Under the pieces are notes generated by a model, which was given only the letters and a program-made list of their open reading frames with translations, was not told the origin of the DNA and ran no database searches. Positions 31,406 through 40,434 of a stretch of DNA of 64,000 nt are shown here, piece after piece. Within the stretch, counting starts at the first letter, position 1, and the number at the start of each line of letters is the position of its first letter. A program made the position numbers and the translations under genes. The DNA comes from a virus: positions 153,149 through 217,148 of the IMG/VR virus record IMGVR_UViG_3300042562_001598; one strand, written 5' to 3'.

Positions 31406-31930
31406 TTATTTTTCTTTAAGTAATACCAAACATCTTTTTAGATATTCTTTAGCTCTTGGAGATGGAGTATACTCATCTTCTTTTGTTTGTAAAGCCAATA
31501 CTTTTTCAATATCTTTTACAAGTTCAGTTCCGTGTTCATTTTCTTTATAAAGTTCAATTACTTTATCCATAGCTTTATGACACTCATTTGATGTTTCATC
31601 AAAGTAATTTTTACCTCTATACTTATTCAAGTTATTAAGCATTTCGTAAGCTAAATGAGCTCCACCATCGTTAACATCCTTAAATAATCTCAATCCGTTT
31701 AAGATACCTAAAGTATCAACCATTGAGTTAACACCATTTCTTCTTTTCTTAACACCTGGAGTATAGTGGTGAAAATCATCAGCTTTACCAGTAATTTCTT
31801 CTAGTGGCATAACATTAGATGTTAAACAATGATTTTTCTTTTCTTCTTTAACTTCTGGTTGTGCTTGTTCCAGGATATGTTTTCTAATAGATTGACGAAG
31901 TAATTTTTCGTCTATAATAACTCTTTTCAT
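31406..31930 (-). CDS. leader-bearing helical protein (174 aa)
   Basis: Leader-like start MKRVIIDEKLLRQSIRKHIL ending in EQ, then a mostly helical body (LAYEMLNNLNKYRGKNYFDE, EKVLALQTKEDE). No enzymatic motif. Preceded by a late-type motif on the minus strand. Confidence 0.75.
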   Translation of the reverse strand: MKRVIIDEKLLRQSIRKHILEQAQPEVKEEKKNHCLTSNVMPLEEITGKADDFHHYTPGVKKRRNGVNSMVDTLGILNGLRLFKDVNDGGAHLAYEMLNNLNKYRGKNYFDETSNECHKAMDKVIELYKENEHGTELVKDIEKVLALQTKEDEYTPSPRAKEYLKRCLVLLKEK

Positions 31931-31943
31931 ATAATACTTTTTT

Positions 31944-31952
31944 TATAAATAT
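31944..31952 (-). promoter_or_regulatory. late-type promoter motif
   Basis: Minus-strand ATATTTATA, 13 bp before the start at 31930. Confidence 0.5.
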
Positions 31953-32164
31953 CACTTATTTGGTAATTGTTCATCATCTTCATATTTTGTTGAAGTTAAT
32001 GTTAATGTAACCCAAACATCAAATACTAAAAAATATATCCACCAGGTTAAATTGGATAATGGAAATTCATCTGGGTATAACCCATTCATGGTGAATAGAT
32101 AAATAATTTTTATCATTATTATAAATTTCAATAATGATGTGATAACTTTAAATGCTTCTTTCAT
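31952..32164 (-). CDS. two-helix membrane protein (70 aa)
   Basis: MKEAFKVITSLLKFIIMIKI forms one helix; a second lies around residues 39-56 (LTWWIYFLVFDVWVTLTL). Acidic tail. Four nt after the kinase gene on the same strand. Confidence 0.65.
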   Translation of the reverse strand: MKEAFKVITSLLKFIIMIKIIYLFTMNGLYPDEFPLSNLTWWIYFLVFDVWVTLTLTSTKYEDDEQLPNK

Positions 32165-32168
32165 AATA

Positions 32169-32567
32169 TTATAATTTTATTTCAAATCTTTTTTTCATTT
32201 GTTCAATTTTTTCCTCCGGAACATTATGTTGGTTAGTTCCCTGATGTCTTTTCTCAACAATAATTGAGAAAATTGTAAAATCATATTTTTCGGCCAATTC
32301 ATAATATGGTTTCATTTCCCATTCTTGGGTGAATGTATTGGATACCGCAATTCGTTTATCCCCAATTACATTATCAGATAATTTCATTGTTATTTCAACT
32401 TGGTTTTGACACCATTGATGAGCTTGTTTTAATTTGGTTGGGTCAAATTTATATTCATTCCCCTCCATAAAAAACATATCAGCCTCAAAATTAACCACCC
32501 CCATTGTTTTCGCCAATGAACTTTTACCTGCTGATGGCAGCCCTCTCAATAGATATAGTGTTTTCAT
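32169..32567 (-). CDS. P-loop kinase (AAA_33/zeta-like)
   Basis: 132 residues starting MKTLYLLRGLPSAGKSS, with the Walker A motif GLPSAGKSS at residues 9-17, followed by NFEADMFFM, and a C-terminal PYYELAEKYDFTIFSIIV. This type phosphorylates small molecules or nucleic-acid 5' ends. Given the RNA ligase and phosphatase in the window, an RNA end-processing kinase is plausible. The start at 32567 is preferred over one 7 codons upstream. Confidence 0.8.
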   Translation of the reverse strand: MKTLYLLRGLPSAGKSSLAKTMGVVNFEADMFFMEGNEYKFDPTKLKQAHQWCQNQVEITMKLSDNVIGDKRIAVSNTFTQEWEMKPYYELAEKYDFTIFSIIVEKRHQGTNQHNVPEEKIEQMKKRFEIKL

Positions 32568-32569
32568 AA

Positions 32570-33040
32570 TTAAATTTTTGTTATCCAAAGATAATATTTT
32601 GTGTTATTTGCTGAACCAATTGTTATATCAATAAAAGGTAGTCCCCTAATATCACCATTTAGATTTGAATCGTAAATAGTTCCACTCAAATTCCCCCAAA
32701 CAGTTCCGTTTAATGTTAGATTATAACCTGAACCTGTAACATAAAAAGAATAGGTATTTTGTGTTTTGGATTGATTTGTGGAATACATATAGTTATTTTT
32801 TGTAATAAAATGTAAGGTATCACTACAAGTCCTTGTTGTTGTTTCCGTTCCTATTTTATATTCTTTGATAACCCATTTTTGACCTATTAATGTGGGTGCT
32901 GAAGTAGTCCCTCCACCACCTGGGGGTGGATTAACAATTGGGTTATTCCCATTACCATTAACATTATTATTATCGGTGGGAATTTCTTGAATATAACAAG
33001 AAGAAAGTAATAAAGTAGTTAAGATGATTAATTTTTTCAT
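32570..33040 (-). CDS. lipoprotein with glycine/asparagine-rich linker
   Basis: MKKLIILTTLLLSSCYIQ is a lipoprotein signal (lipobox LLSSC). A Asn/Gly/Pro-rich linker (NNNVNGNGNNPIVNPPPGGG) follows, then a beta-rich domain (KWVIKEYKIGTETTTRTC, YNLTLNGTVWGNLSGT) reminiscent of lipocalin-like Bacteroidetes lipoproteins. Expressed from a host-type promoter. A surface role such as superinfection exclusion is possible. Confidence 0.75.
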   Translation of the reverse strand: MKKLIILTTLLLSSCYIQEIPTDNNNVNGNGNNPIVNPPPGGGGTTSAPTLIGQKWVIKEYKIGTETTTRTCSDTLHFITKNNYMYSTNQSKTQNTYSFYVTGSGYNLTLNGTVWGNLSGTIYDSNLNGDIRGLPFIDITIGSANNTKYYLWITKI

Positions 33041-33054
33041 ATCGTCTTTTTTTA

Positions 33055-33062
33055 CAAAGATA
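33055..33062 (-). promoter_or_regulatory. host-type promoter
   Basis: TATCTTTG on the minus strand, 14 bp before the lipoprotein start at 33040. Confidence 0.65.
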
Positions 33063-33065
33063 ATC

Positions 33066-33074
33066 ATATTTATA
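33066..33074 (+). promoter_or_regulatory. late-type promoter motif
   Basis: ATATTTATA followed by TTATAAAAG, 20 bp before the ATG at 33095. Confidence 0.55.
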
Positions 33075-33094
33075 TTATAAAAGAAACAATTTTT

Positions 33095-34333
33095 ATGAAA
33101 TTAGTTGAAAATATTAAAATATCAAAAGAATTACAATATCATATTGATAATAACCTACCATTAAACGAGAATGTATTCAGACCAAACTCTGAAAAATATT
33201 TCCAATTGTTTAATGAAGTTAGAGAATTATTTAACGATGATAAAATTAGATTGACCGAGGATGATATATTTTTGGTTGAAAGTGATTTGGGTAAAAAAGT
33301 AAAACTATCCAATGGTCAGACCGTATGGCTGGATGCCCCAATTGAGGAAGAATTAATTTCGGAAACAATAAAATTGGATATTAAAGTTGGCGATACTTTA
33401 ATGGGTGGAAAATTTAAGAATAAAAAAGTTGTTGTAAAAACAATTGATAAAAATGAAAAGGGGGATATTACAATCAACGGAAAACCATTATTGAGGTTTA
33501 GAATGATTAATGAAGTTAGAGTTCCAAGGGACGAAAGAGTTGAATTATATAGAGACGATAATATCCTTGTTATTGTTCCATTAACTCATAGAGCTTTAAG
33601 AAAATATGCAAACTCCTGTCAGTGGTGTATTAATTCAGATGTTTCAGAATGGGAAGATTATCATAAAGGATTACACACAATTATCCTTCAAAGAAACCCT
33701 AAAGAAGTAAAAACCGGAATAACAGGAAATCCAACCGCTAGTGAAATATTAATGGGTCAAAGATGGGGTGAAGGTTATACTTTTGATGATATTCAAGATA
33801 TTTTAGGATATGAATTTGAGAACGAACAACAAGCGGAAGAATATTTAATATCACTAACTAAAGATATTGATAATTTCGCAACTAATGCTGTTTATTATTC
33901 ACCTGGTTATGGAATTTATGATATGGAAGATAATCATATGGGTGATTATCATTATGAAATTACCGATATACCAAATGTAACACCTGAAATTGTTAAACTA
34001 ATTGATGAATACCTTGTTAATGAAGAAGTATTATCTGAAGCCGAATATAAAGGTAAAAATGTGGAACTAAACAAACCTACTAGAAGTTCTGGACCTAAAA
34101 AATATCAGGTATATGTTAAAAACCCATCAACCGGAAATATTAAAAAAGTAAGTTTTGGTGATGCAAAGGGGGGATTAACCGCTAAAGTATCAAACCCTAA
34201 AGCAAGAAAAGCATTTGCTGCTCGTCATAATTGTAAAGATAAAAAAGATAAAACTAAAGCCGGATACTGGGCTTGTAGAGCAAATAGGTTCGCTAATCTG
34301 TGGGGTGGTAAAACTTATCCAGGGTTTTGGTAA
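33095..34333 (+). CDS. large multi-domain phage protein (412 aa)
   Basis: N-terminal helical leader-like segment (MKLVENIKISKELQYHIDNN). A central domain has PLTHRALRKYANSCQWCIN (about 165-185). The C-terminal module is YQVYVKNPSTGNIKKVSFGD, then ARKAFAARHNCKDKKDKTKAG and YWACRANRF. The C-terminal module is one I recall from large-phage structural proteins, and the middle 'KY..xxxQWC' pattern also recurs in such phages. No enzymatic assignment. Virion or assembly role inferred only. Confidence 0.8.
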   Translation: MKLVENIKISKELQYHIDNNLPLNENVFRPNSEKYFQLFNEVRELFNDDKIRLTEDDIFLVESDLGKKVKLSNGQTVWLDAPIEEELISETIKLDIKVGDTLMGGKFKNKKVVVKTIDKNEKGDITINGKPLLRFRMINEVRVPRDERVELYRDDNILVIVPLTHRALRKYANSCQWCINSDVSEWEDYHKGLHTIILQRNPKEVKTGITGNPTASEILMGQRWGEGYTFDDIQDILGYEFENEQQAEEYLISLTKDIDNFATNAVYYSPGYGIYDMEDNHMGDYHYEITDIPNVTPEIVKLIDEYLVNEEVLSEAEYKGKNVELNKPTRSSGPKKYQVYVKNPSTGNIKKVSFGDAKGGLTAKVSNPKARKAFAARHNCKDKKDKTKAGYWACRANRFANLWGGKTYPGFW

Positions 34334-34345
34334 AATAAATAAGAT

Positions 34346-34684
34346 ATGAAAATTATAATTACAGAAAATAGGGTATTAAGTGTTGCGAAAAAAGAGCTAA
34401 CTAAACACTTTGGTGATTTGACACCTGTTGAGGATAAAAGAAACCCTAATGTTGTTTTTTATACTGATAAAAACCGAAAAATTTATATTCAGTATATTGC
34501 ACACTTCAAGAAAGCCGGTGTTAATGAAATTTATTCATTTTTAGAAGACATATTTGGTTTTGATGAAGACCAAATAAATGAAATTATGACGGAATGGTTT
34601 CAAGAACAATATGGTTTAGATGTAAAAAGAACCATTCAGGCCAGTCGTGAATTTTGGGGTTGGGATGGTATAACAAATAATTAA
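34346..34684 (+). CDS. leader-bearing protein, paralog of 10172-10480
   Basis: 112 residues: MKIIITENRVLSVAKKELTK, HFGDLTPV, then IYSFLEDIFGFDEDQINEIM. Aligns along its length with the 10172 gene except for a longer C-terminus ending FWGWDGITNN. Confidence 0.75.
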   Translation: MKIIITENRVLSVAKKELTKHFGDLTPVEDKRNPNVVFYTDKNRKIYIQYIAHFKKAGVNEIYSFLEDIFGFDEDQINEIMTEWFQEQYGLDVKRTIQASREFWGWDGITNN

Positions 34685-34687
34685 GAT

Positions 34688-34960
34688 ATGGAAAATAATA
34701 AAAAAAACTTACCATTTACTGAAGTAAATGATGGAAATAAGAAAATAAGAACCTTTTCAGCTAATGTTGAAGAAGGTGAGTTGCAATGGCATAGAGACCG
34801 GGAAGATAGATTAGTTGAAACTACTCATGAAACCAATTGGAAAATCCAATTTGATAATGAATTACCTAGAGACCTAAAAAGAGTAATAATCCCTGAAGGT
34901 GTTTATCATAGACTTATTAAAGGAACTGATGATTTAACAATATCAATTATCTATATATAA
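34688..34960 (+). CDS. cupin-like small protein (90 aa)
   Basis: A single beta-barrel-like domain: ELQWHRDREDRLVETTH, WKIQFDNELPRDL and IIPEGVYHRLIKGTDDLTI. Spacing of His and acidic residues resembles a small cupin metal site. Substrate unknown. Confidence 0.75.
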   Translation: MENNKKNLPFTEVNDGNKKIRTFSANVEEGELQWHRDREDRLVETTHETNWKIQFDNELPRDLKRVIIPEGVYHRLIKGTDDLTISIIYI

Positions 34961-34963
34961 ACA

Positions 34964-35593
34964 TTACCCTTTGAACCTTCGGAGTAATTTAGATATTAAT
35001 TCTCTAACCATTACACTTGATACCGTTAATAAACCAAACGAAGCCAATCTTAAAGCGACTTGTTTAATATCGTTATTATCGTAATTACCACTTTGAGCCA
35101 TTTGATATAACATAGGAATTAATGGAATGATGAAGGTATAACTCATCATATTAGAGACTTTATGTAAAGTTAGATTTAAACTATCCATAAACTTTAAGAA
35201 AGTATCTTTTAATTCATCCCCCTTTTTAATTAAAGATTTGAAAGTATCATAAAGACCATTTTCTTTTATTTTACTAACAATTTTATTTAAAGCAGTCTTA
35301 TTATCAAGATAATATGTTGCGATAATACCAGTTAATAACAAACTAATTTCAACATCAGATAACGATGGGTCAATATGATTTAAGAAATCGTTAAGAGGAC
35401 CAACCATACCACCAATACTCGCACCCCAAGTTATAGTAAATTTCAAGTCAAACCCAATTTGGTCTGCCGATTTATTTAGAATGGTTTTAACAAATTCGTA
35501 GTTTTTTTTGATTGTATCACCAAAATCTCTATTAATAGATTCTAGTAAAATCACCTTTTTTTGGTGTTCCGTGATTAATAAATTAACTTTCAT
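34964..35593 (-). CDS. leader-bearing multi-pass membrane protein (209 aa)
   Basis: Leader MKVNLLITEHQKKVILLES, then several hydrophobic segments (about 55-72, 83-95, 148-166, 186-202) separated by amphipathic helices. Start at 35593 is set by the late-type motif at 35597. A leader on a membrane protein shows the leader is not limited to soluble products. Confidence 0.75.
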   Translation of the reverse strand: MKVNLLITEHQKKVILLESINRDFGDTIKKNYEFVKTILNKSADQIGFDLKFTITWGASIGGMVGPLNDFLNHIDPSLSDVEISLLLTGIIATYYLDNKTALNKIVSKIKENGLYDTFKSLIKKGDELKDTFLKFMDSLNLTLHKVSNMMSYTFIIPLIPMLYQMAQSGNYDNNDIKQVALRLASFGLLTVSSVMVRELISKLLRRFKG

Positions 35594-35596
35594 ATT

Positions 35597-35605
35597 TATA
35601 AATAT
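35597..35605 (-). promoter_or_regulatory. late-type promoter motif, divergent pair (minus)
   Basis: Minus-strand ATATTTATA immediately before the start at 35593. A plus-strand copy lies 12 bp away. Confidence 0.5.
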
Positions 35606-35617
35606 TAACAATTTATG

Positions 35618-35626
35618 ATATTTATA
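35618..35626 (+). promoter_or_regulatory. late-type promoter motif, divergent pair (plus)
   Basis: ATATTTATA followed by AATAAAAAG, 17 bp before the ATG at 35644. Confidence 0.5.
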
Positions 35627-35643
35627 AATAAAAAGAAAAAAAA

Positions 35644-35883
35644 ATGATAAATCCAAAACTAAAAATAGGCGACAGAGTTGTTTTGCTGGATATGGAAAAC
35701 GAAGAGAATGTTACCCCTGGAACTTGGGGTACGGTAACAAGAATATCTCATGTATTCGGAACAACAGATTATGGTGTAAAATGGGATGATGGTGGTTCCT
35801 TAAACTTATTATCAGATGTTGATAAGTGGGATACCAATGAAAATAGAGTTAATAACGGAAGAAAACCAATCAAGGGGGAATAA
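35644..35883 (+). CDS. small SH3-like barrel protein (79 aa)
   Basis: KLKIGDRVVLLDMENEENV, TPGTWGTVTRISHVFG and YGVKWDDGGSLNLL form a small SH3/KOW-type barrel pattern. Single domain, no other motif. Confidence 0.7.
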   Translation: MINPKLKIGDRVVLLDMENEENVTPGTWGTVTRISHVFGTTDYGVKWDDGGSLNLLSDVDKWDTNENRVNNGRKPIKGE

Positions 35884-35897
35884 TAACAATAACGCAT

Positions 35898-35906
35898 ATA
35901 TTTATA
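35898..35906 (+). promoter_or_regulatory. late-type promoter motif
   Basis: ATATTTATA then ACAAAAC, 14 bp before the ATG at 35921. Confidence 0.55.
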
Positions 35907-35920
35907 ACAAAACAAATATT

Positions 35921-36460
35921 ATGAACGCATATTTTTTTAACATGACAAATGAGGAAAGAGAAAACATCCTTGACCAACATAAAGAGATTTATGACGGATA
36001 TGTAACAAATTACGCTCAACCTAAAGAGCAACCATTATATACTCAAGATTTCGCTAACGATAAAAATGGTATAACCATTAATAATAAAGGTGAAGTATCT
36101 GAATATAAACATATGAACATTAATGAAATGAGATATGATGGAAAAACTACCGGATTATTTGATGAGAATAATGCTCAAGTTGGTGCGGAACTTTTACCTG
36201 AACCTACATTTGAGGGTGAGTATAACGAATTAGATGAAGTTTTAGATTATATTGGTGATGGTAAAGATGATTTAACTCACGGAACTATTGAAAATTCTGA
36301 AGATAATGACCTTGAAATTATAGAATTAGACCCTTCAGTTTTTGACGAAATGGATATTGAAGACTTCCAAGATGAGGTTGACGAGGATATCATTGACTCA
36401 TTAAAAGAAAGTGTAAACGAATCATTAAGTATGTTCAAAAGATTTACAAAATATAATTAG
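35921..36460 (+). CDS. leader-bearing acidic protein (179 aa)
   Basis: MNAYFFNMTNEERENILDQH leader variant, followed by a strongly acidic body (ELDEVLDYIGDGKDDL, DEMDIEDFQDEVDEDI) and a basic end FKRFTKYN. The start at 35921 is favoured over 35816 by the promoter motif. Possibly a scaffold or internal virion protein; inference only. Confidence 0.75.
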   Translation: MNAYFFNMTNEERENILDQHKEIYDGYVTNYAQPKEQPLYTQDFANDKNGITINNKGEVSEYKHMNINEMRYDGKTTGLFDENNAQVGAELLPEPTFEGEYNELDEVLDYIGDGKDDLTHGTIENSEDNDLEIIELDPSVFDEMDIEDFQDEVDEDIIDSLKESVNESLSMFKRFTKYN

Positions 36461-36466
36461 AATTTT

Positions 36467-36778
36467 ATGAGCACCGAAATTAATGAATTAGTCTCCTATT
36501 TTATCAACGAAGAAAATCAAACTTTAGAAGTTACTTTTAGATTTGATTCAGATAACGAAGATGAAATAAGAACCGACCAAATTGATTTATCAGAATCAAC
36601 AACATTTGGTTATAATTTAATACCAAATAATACAGATTTTTACAACGATAGATATGATGATGAGGATGATGAATTTGAGGAATATTATGAAGTTGTTGAT
36701 GAAGATGAAGTAATATCCTTCCTCAACGAATATTACCTAATATACCCAACCAAATTACCAAAATCAGAATTATTTTAA
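36467..36778 (+). CDS. very acidic hypothetical protein (103 aa)
   Basis: Beta-rich first half (TLEVTFRFDSDNEDEI), then an Asp/Glu/Tyr run (DRYDDEDDEFEEYYEVVDED). Follows the preceding acidic gene after 6 nt and ends at a terminator. Confidence 0.7.
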   Translation: MSTEINELVSYFINEENQTLEVTFRFDSDNEDEIRTDQIDLSESTTFGYNLIPNNTDFYNDRYDDEDDEFEEYYEVVDEDEVISFLNEYYLIYPTKLPKSELF

Positions 36779-36782
36779 TATA

Positions 36783-36813
36783 AAAAACCCCTCTTTAACA
36801 GAAGGGTTTTTTT
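36783..36813 (+). terminator. intrinsic terminator
   Basis: AAAAACCCCTCT-TTAAC-AGAAGGGTTTTTTT. Confidence 0.75.
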
Positions 36814-37309
36814 ATGGACCAACTCTAGTTAGATGGATTGTTATTAATTGATTTGAACCAATATTACCATAAGGCCATAATCCAGTGTTTCTTAACACCA
36901 AACTCTCATGACCATCCTCAATCACTTTAAAGATTCTAACACCACCATTCATCTCAATTTTAACATAACCCAAATCATAAACAGAATAATGATTAATGAT
37001 GAAATACGGATATTGTTTTTCCCATACAACACGACCACCATTAATCATTGTAGGATTGAAATATACAAACATATAATCAAAACTCCATCTAGTGAAACCA
37101 ACCTTTATTTGGTCTAATGGGAATGAATCATCCGTATTTGTATAAACATCACCCGGGTAATAAACAAGACTGGTCTGTTGAGCGTTTTCCGTATTGGTCT
37201 TCGTTATCCTATCTATAATATATTCACCACTTAAACTAAGTGATGAGGGTTGTTGATATATTTCACAAGAAGATAGAAATAAACTCAAAATTATTATTAT
37301 TCTTTTCAT
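36812..37309 (-). CDS. lipoprotein (165 aa)
   Basis: MKRIIIILSLFLSSCEIY is a lipoprotein signal (FLSSC). The body is beta-rich (GEYIIDRITKTNTENAQQ, VKIEMNGGVRIFKVIEDG) and resembles the lipoprotein at 32570-33040 in layout: short linker, then a barrel-like domain. The start at 37309 is set by the promoter at 37330; an in-frame ATG at 37351 would lie upstream of the transcript. Confidence 0.75.
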   Translation of the reverse strand: MKRIIIILSLFLSSCEIYQQPSSLSLSGEYIIDRITKTNTENAQQTSLVYYPGDVYTNTDDSFPLDQIKVGFTRWSFDYMFVYFNPTMINGGRVVWEKQYPYFIINHYSVYDLGYVKIEMNGGVRIFKVIEDGHESLVLRNTGLWPYGNIGSNQLITIHLTRVGP

Positions 37310-37329
37310 TTTTACACTATTTATATTTA

Positions 37330-37337
37330 CAAAGATA
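37330..37337 (-). promoter_or_regulatory. host-type promoter
   Basis: TATCTTTG on the minus strand, 20 bp before the lipoprotein start. Confidence 0.65.
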
Positions 37338-37371
37338 TGAATTATTTTCATATATCAAAATAATTATTATT

Positions 37372-37617
37372 ATGGGAACAGATATTGACTACATAATCTC
37401 TTTAATGAAAGAATTTACACCCAAAGCAACTACTGATGAATTGGGTGAACAAGAAGACACTACAACTACAAGTGATACTGGTGGCGAAAAACCAGATTAC
37501 CCTACAATAACTAAATGGGAAACTGGTGTGGTTAGAGGACCCGCAAATCAAATAGGAAATACTAAATGGTCTGATAGTGTTAAACCAGTCAGAGGTAAAG
37601 GTAATACTTTATTATAG
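37372..37617 (+). CDS. hypothetical low-complexity protein (81 aa)
   Basis: MGTDIDYIISLMKEFTPKAT, then an acidic/Thr-rich segment (GEQEDTTTTSDTGGE). Overall disordered-looking. The first ATG inside the transcript is at 37372. First of three consecutive late-type genes. Confidence 0.65.
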   Translation: MGTDIDYIISLMKEFTPKATTDELGEQEDTTTTSDTGGEKPDYPTITKWETGVVRGPANQIGNTKWSDSVKPVRGKGNTLL

Positions 37618-37624
37618 GATAAAG

Positions 37625-37633
37625 ATATTTATA
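37625..37633 (+). promoter_or_regulatory. late-type promoter motif
   Basis: ATATTTATA, 8 bp before the ATG at 37642. Confidence 0.5.
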
Positions 37634-37641
37634 ATTATAAA

Positions 37642-38616
37642 ATGAAAAATAATATGGAAAAATACGATTTAAACGAGGGAAATGAAGCTCTAAATAGAGT
37701 CCTTCTTATGATGAAATACGATAGTAAAAAAACATTAACTGAAAATAAAGTAATTGTTAATGAACAAAGTCCATCAACAACCAAAACAGCCGAAAGTTAC
37801 GCTAAATCTGAAGACGCTAAATTAGACGAAACTTTATCATCACCAAATCCACCTAAAGGATGGTTGGAAATTAGTTATGATGAAATACAACGTTTAGTTT
37901 CAAATAATGAAGGTTTAGCGGATAATTTAGATGCTTCTTTATTAGGTAAAGGGTCAATTTTTGGTGGTTCTATGTCAATTGACGATATGTCTCAAGTGAC
38001 TAAAACATTGAGAAGTGCTAAAAATACATTTTTTAGAACTCAAAAAATGGGAAGTGATGAATGGGTTTGTTATCCAATGATTGAAGGATTAAGAGCGCAA
38101 TATGGTATAGAAGAAAGTGGTGAATCATTATATGGTGAGATAAGTGACCCTAGAGGTTCTAATTCAGCCGAAGTACAGAATTGGTCAACAAATACAATAA
38201 GGTTATTAGTGTCTTTATATAAACAATGGTTAACTGACATAAAACTAAAAACACCAACACCAACACCAACACCGACACCAAGTCCAACACCAAGTCCAAC
38301 ACCAAGTCCAACACCATTACCAAAAAAAAGTAAATATCGTGTTTGTGTAGGAACTTACACGAAAGGTTGTAAATCACCAATTATTGCAAAGGTTCAAGGT
38401 TGTTTAGGTTTAGTCCCTGATGGTAAATTTGGACGTAATACAGATGCCGCTTTAAAAGCTAAAGGATTTGATATTGGTTTTACCGATAATGATGTTAAAA
38501 GAATTTGTAATACAAATGTTATTCCACCGAAGGAAGTACAACCACCAATAAAACTATCTGATGAAGATACATTAGCGGATAATCAAGGTGACGCATCAGC
38601 AGAAAATGGTCTTTAA
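37642..38616 (+). CDS. protein with PT/PS linker and peptidoglycan-binding-like domain (324 aa)
   Basis: The N-terminal leader (EALNRVLLMMKYDSKKTL) ends NEQ. A helical domain follows (about 70-200), then a PTPTPTPSPTPSPTPSPTP linker around residues 210-228. A C-terminal domain (IAKVQGCLGLVPDGKFGRNT) matches peptidoglycan-binding type 1 repeats as in the endolysin. Suggests a virion protein that docks on the cell wall. The PT repeat is a 6-bp tandem repeat in DNA. Confidence 0.8.
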   Translation: MKNNMEKYDLNEGNEALNRVLLMMKYDSKKTLTENKVIVNEQSPSTTKTAESYAKSEDAKLDETLSSPNPPKGWLEISYDEIQRLVSNNEGLADNLDASLLGKGSIFGGSMSIDDMSQVTKTLRSAKNTFFRTQKMGSDEWVCYPMIEGLRAQYGIEESGESLYGEISDPRGSNSAEVQNWSTNTIRLLVSLYKQWLTDIKLKTPTPTPTPTPSPTPSPTPSPTPLPKKSKYRVCVGTYTKGCKSPIIAKVQGCLGLVPDGKFGRNTDAALKAKGFDIGFTDNDVKRICNTNVIPPKEVQPPIKLSDEDTLADNQGDASAENGL

Positions 38617-38634
38617 CATTAAAAAAAATATAAT

Positions 38635-40266
38635 ATGAAAAATAAAATAATTTTAGAACAAGAACCTACAGGTAAACCACCTGTAACAACTACAACCATA
38701 GATTTAGGACAAGCATATAAATCAGGTTGTTTCACAATTTATAAATGGTTTACTATTGACCCAGCGCCACAACCTAAAAAAACAAAAACAGGTCAATCTG
38801 TAATCTCTGGTAAAAACAATAAAGGTGAACAAATATTTTTTTACGAAAATGGTACCGTTAAAAATGTTATAACACAAAAACAATTAAATTGGTCTTGTAG
38901 TAATGTATCAACTGAATCTAATAGTATTTTATCAAATTTTGGTATTACTAAAAATGATAAAGAAAAAGTAAAACAATTTACACCAATATTACAAGGGTAT
39001 ATTAATAAAGGTGCGGTATCTGATGTATTTACACCATGGAATAATATGTTATCTGTTAATTTTCCTGATGTTACAAAATTAACCCAATCAGGTGACATAC
39101 CATTTAATTTACCACTTAATTTAGCGGATTTAGAAAGTAAATACAAACCAATTCCTGGGTTAGATAAAACATATAACTGGAATAATGTTAAAATTTATTT
39201 ACCTTACAAGGAAACGGAAAATTTAACAACACCAGGAAAAGTTAATTTAACTGTTGCTGATTGTCAGACAAAATTAAAAGAATATTTTATTTCCGCAATT
39301 CAAACTAATGCGGGTATTACTCAAGCTATGGATTCAACACAAAGTCTTAAATATCAAAATGATATTAGAAGATGTTGGGCGAATAACGCTTATAAGGATT
39401 TTAAAGGTATTACAAAAGATGATATCTCAAATTTAACTAGTCAATTAACACCTTTTGGATTCTTCGAAAGAAACCTTAGTTATAATAATATTAAAAAAAT
39501 ATTTAAAGGAGGAACAAAATATCTAACACCAAGAAACGCGTTTCCTTATATTTTTGATATTGAAGAAAGAATAAAAAAAGAATCAACAATAGATAATTTA
39601 GACTCATTAATTAAAGAAAATTTAATAATGTCTTTAAACGAAAAAAAGAAAAATGTTTTAACTGAAAATACAATCCTTAAAAATAGAACCGAAATATTGT
39701 TAGAAGGTGGTATGCCAACAACAAAAGAAGGTCAAGAAAAATTAATTGACGAAATTATTAACGAAGCAATTTCATTAAACTCACAAGGTTATACTCAAGA
39801 ATTAATTAATGAGAATTTTTGGGATGCAATTAAAGGTTTATTTGGAAGTCATATAGGTGGTGGTGTAGTTGAAATGTTTAAGGAGAAATTTATGAGATAC
39901 CTTATCGGTAAATTGACCCCAATTGACCCTGATGGATGGGGTGCTGGAATAGTTGAGAAAGCTTTCGGTAATATCCCAGTATCAGATTATTTTAATGGTA
40001 AAATATTAGAATGTGATTATTTAACACATGTTATCGCAAAATCATTAGTTGAAGAAGTTGTCGCTAAAGCAGGTCAAAAAATGGGTGCTGAAAACGCAAT
40101 ATTTGATGTGTTAAGAAACTCTATAGTTAACCAACTTGATGATACAGATTTTGCTAAAAATATAGAACACGGTTTATCAAAAATAGTATGTCCAGCTATT
40201 CAAGGTATCTCAGGCAAAATGTCAACAGCCGTAGATAAAATGAAGGACAAAGCTTTGGCAGCTTAA
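38635..40266 (+). CDS. large structural-type protein (543 aa)
   Basis: Short leader MKNKIILEQEPTGKPP, a beta-rich first 250 residues (GQAYKSGCFTIYKWFT, GYINKGAVSDVFTPWNNML). Around residues 330-365 a leader-like segment reappears internally (SLNEKKKNVLTENTILKNRT), which suggests a fusion. The C-terminal 150 residues are helical with glycine-rich loops (GSHIGGGVVEMFKEKFM). No enzymatic signature. Probably a virion component, on size and neighbours only. Confidence 0.7.
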   Translation: MKNKIILEQEPTGKPPVTTTTIDLGQAYKSGCFTIYKWFTIDPAPQPKKTKTGQSVISGKNNKGEQIFFYENGTVKNVITQKQLNWSCSNVSTESNSILSNFGITKNDKEKVKQFTPILQGYINKGAVSDVFTPWNNMLSVNFPDVTKLTQSGDIPFNLPLNLADLESKYKPIPGLDKTYNWNNVKIYLPYKETENLTTPGKVNLTVADCQTKLKEYFISAIQTNAGITQAMDSTQSLKYQNDIRRCWANNAYKDFKGITKDDISNLTSQLTPFGFFERNLSYNNIKKIFKGGTKYLTPRNAFPYIFDIEERIKKESTIDNLDSLIKENLIMSLNEKKKNVLTENTILKNRTEILLEGGMPTTKEGQEKLIDEIINEAISLNSQGYTQELINENFWDAIKGLFGSHIGGGVVEMFKEKFMRYLIGKLTPIDPDGWGAGIVEKAFGNIPVSDYFNGKILECDYLTHVIAKSLVEEVVAKAGQKMGAENAIFDVLRNSIVNQLDDTDFAKNIEHGLSKIVCPAIQGISGKMSTAVDKMKDKALAA

Positions 40267-40338
40267 AAGTACCTTTGGAGTAGTGTCCAAATGGAATAAA
40301 CCTATCTAAAAGAAAGGAGGGGAAGTTCCAAATCTTGC

Positions 40339-40364
40339 AAAAAGATGTCATTTGACATCTTTTT
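40339..40364 (+). terminator. intrinsic terminator
   Basis: AAAAAGATGTCA-TT-TGACATCTTTTT. The 70 bases before it, after the 38635 gene, hold no ORF. Confidence 0.75.
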
Positions 40365-40401
40365 GTGGTTAATACATTTTGATATATCAATTTTAATTTT
40401 A

Positions 40402-40409
40402 TATATTTG
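40402..40409 (+). promoter_or_regulatory. host-type promoter
   Basis: TATATTTG with TTG 20 bp upstream (40379-40381), before the ATG at 40435. Confidence 0.7.
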
Positions 40410-40434
40410 TCCTATAATCTTAAAACAAATAATT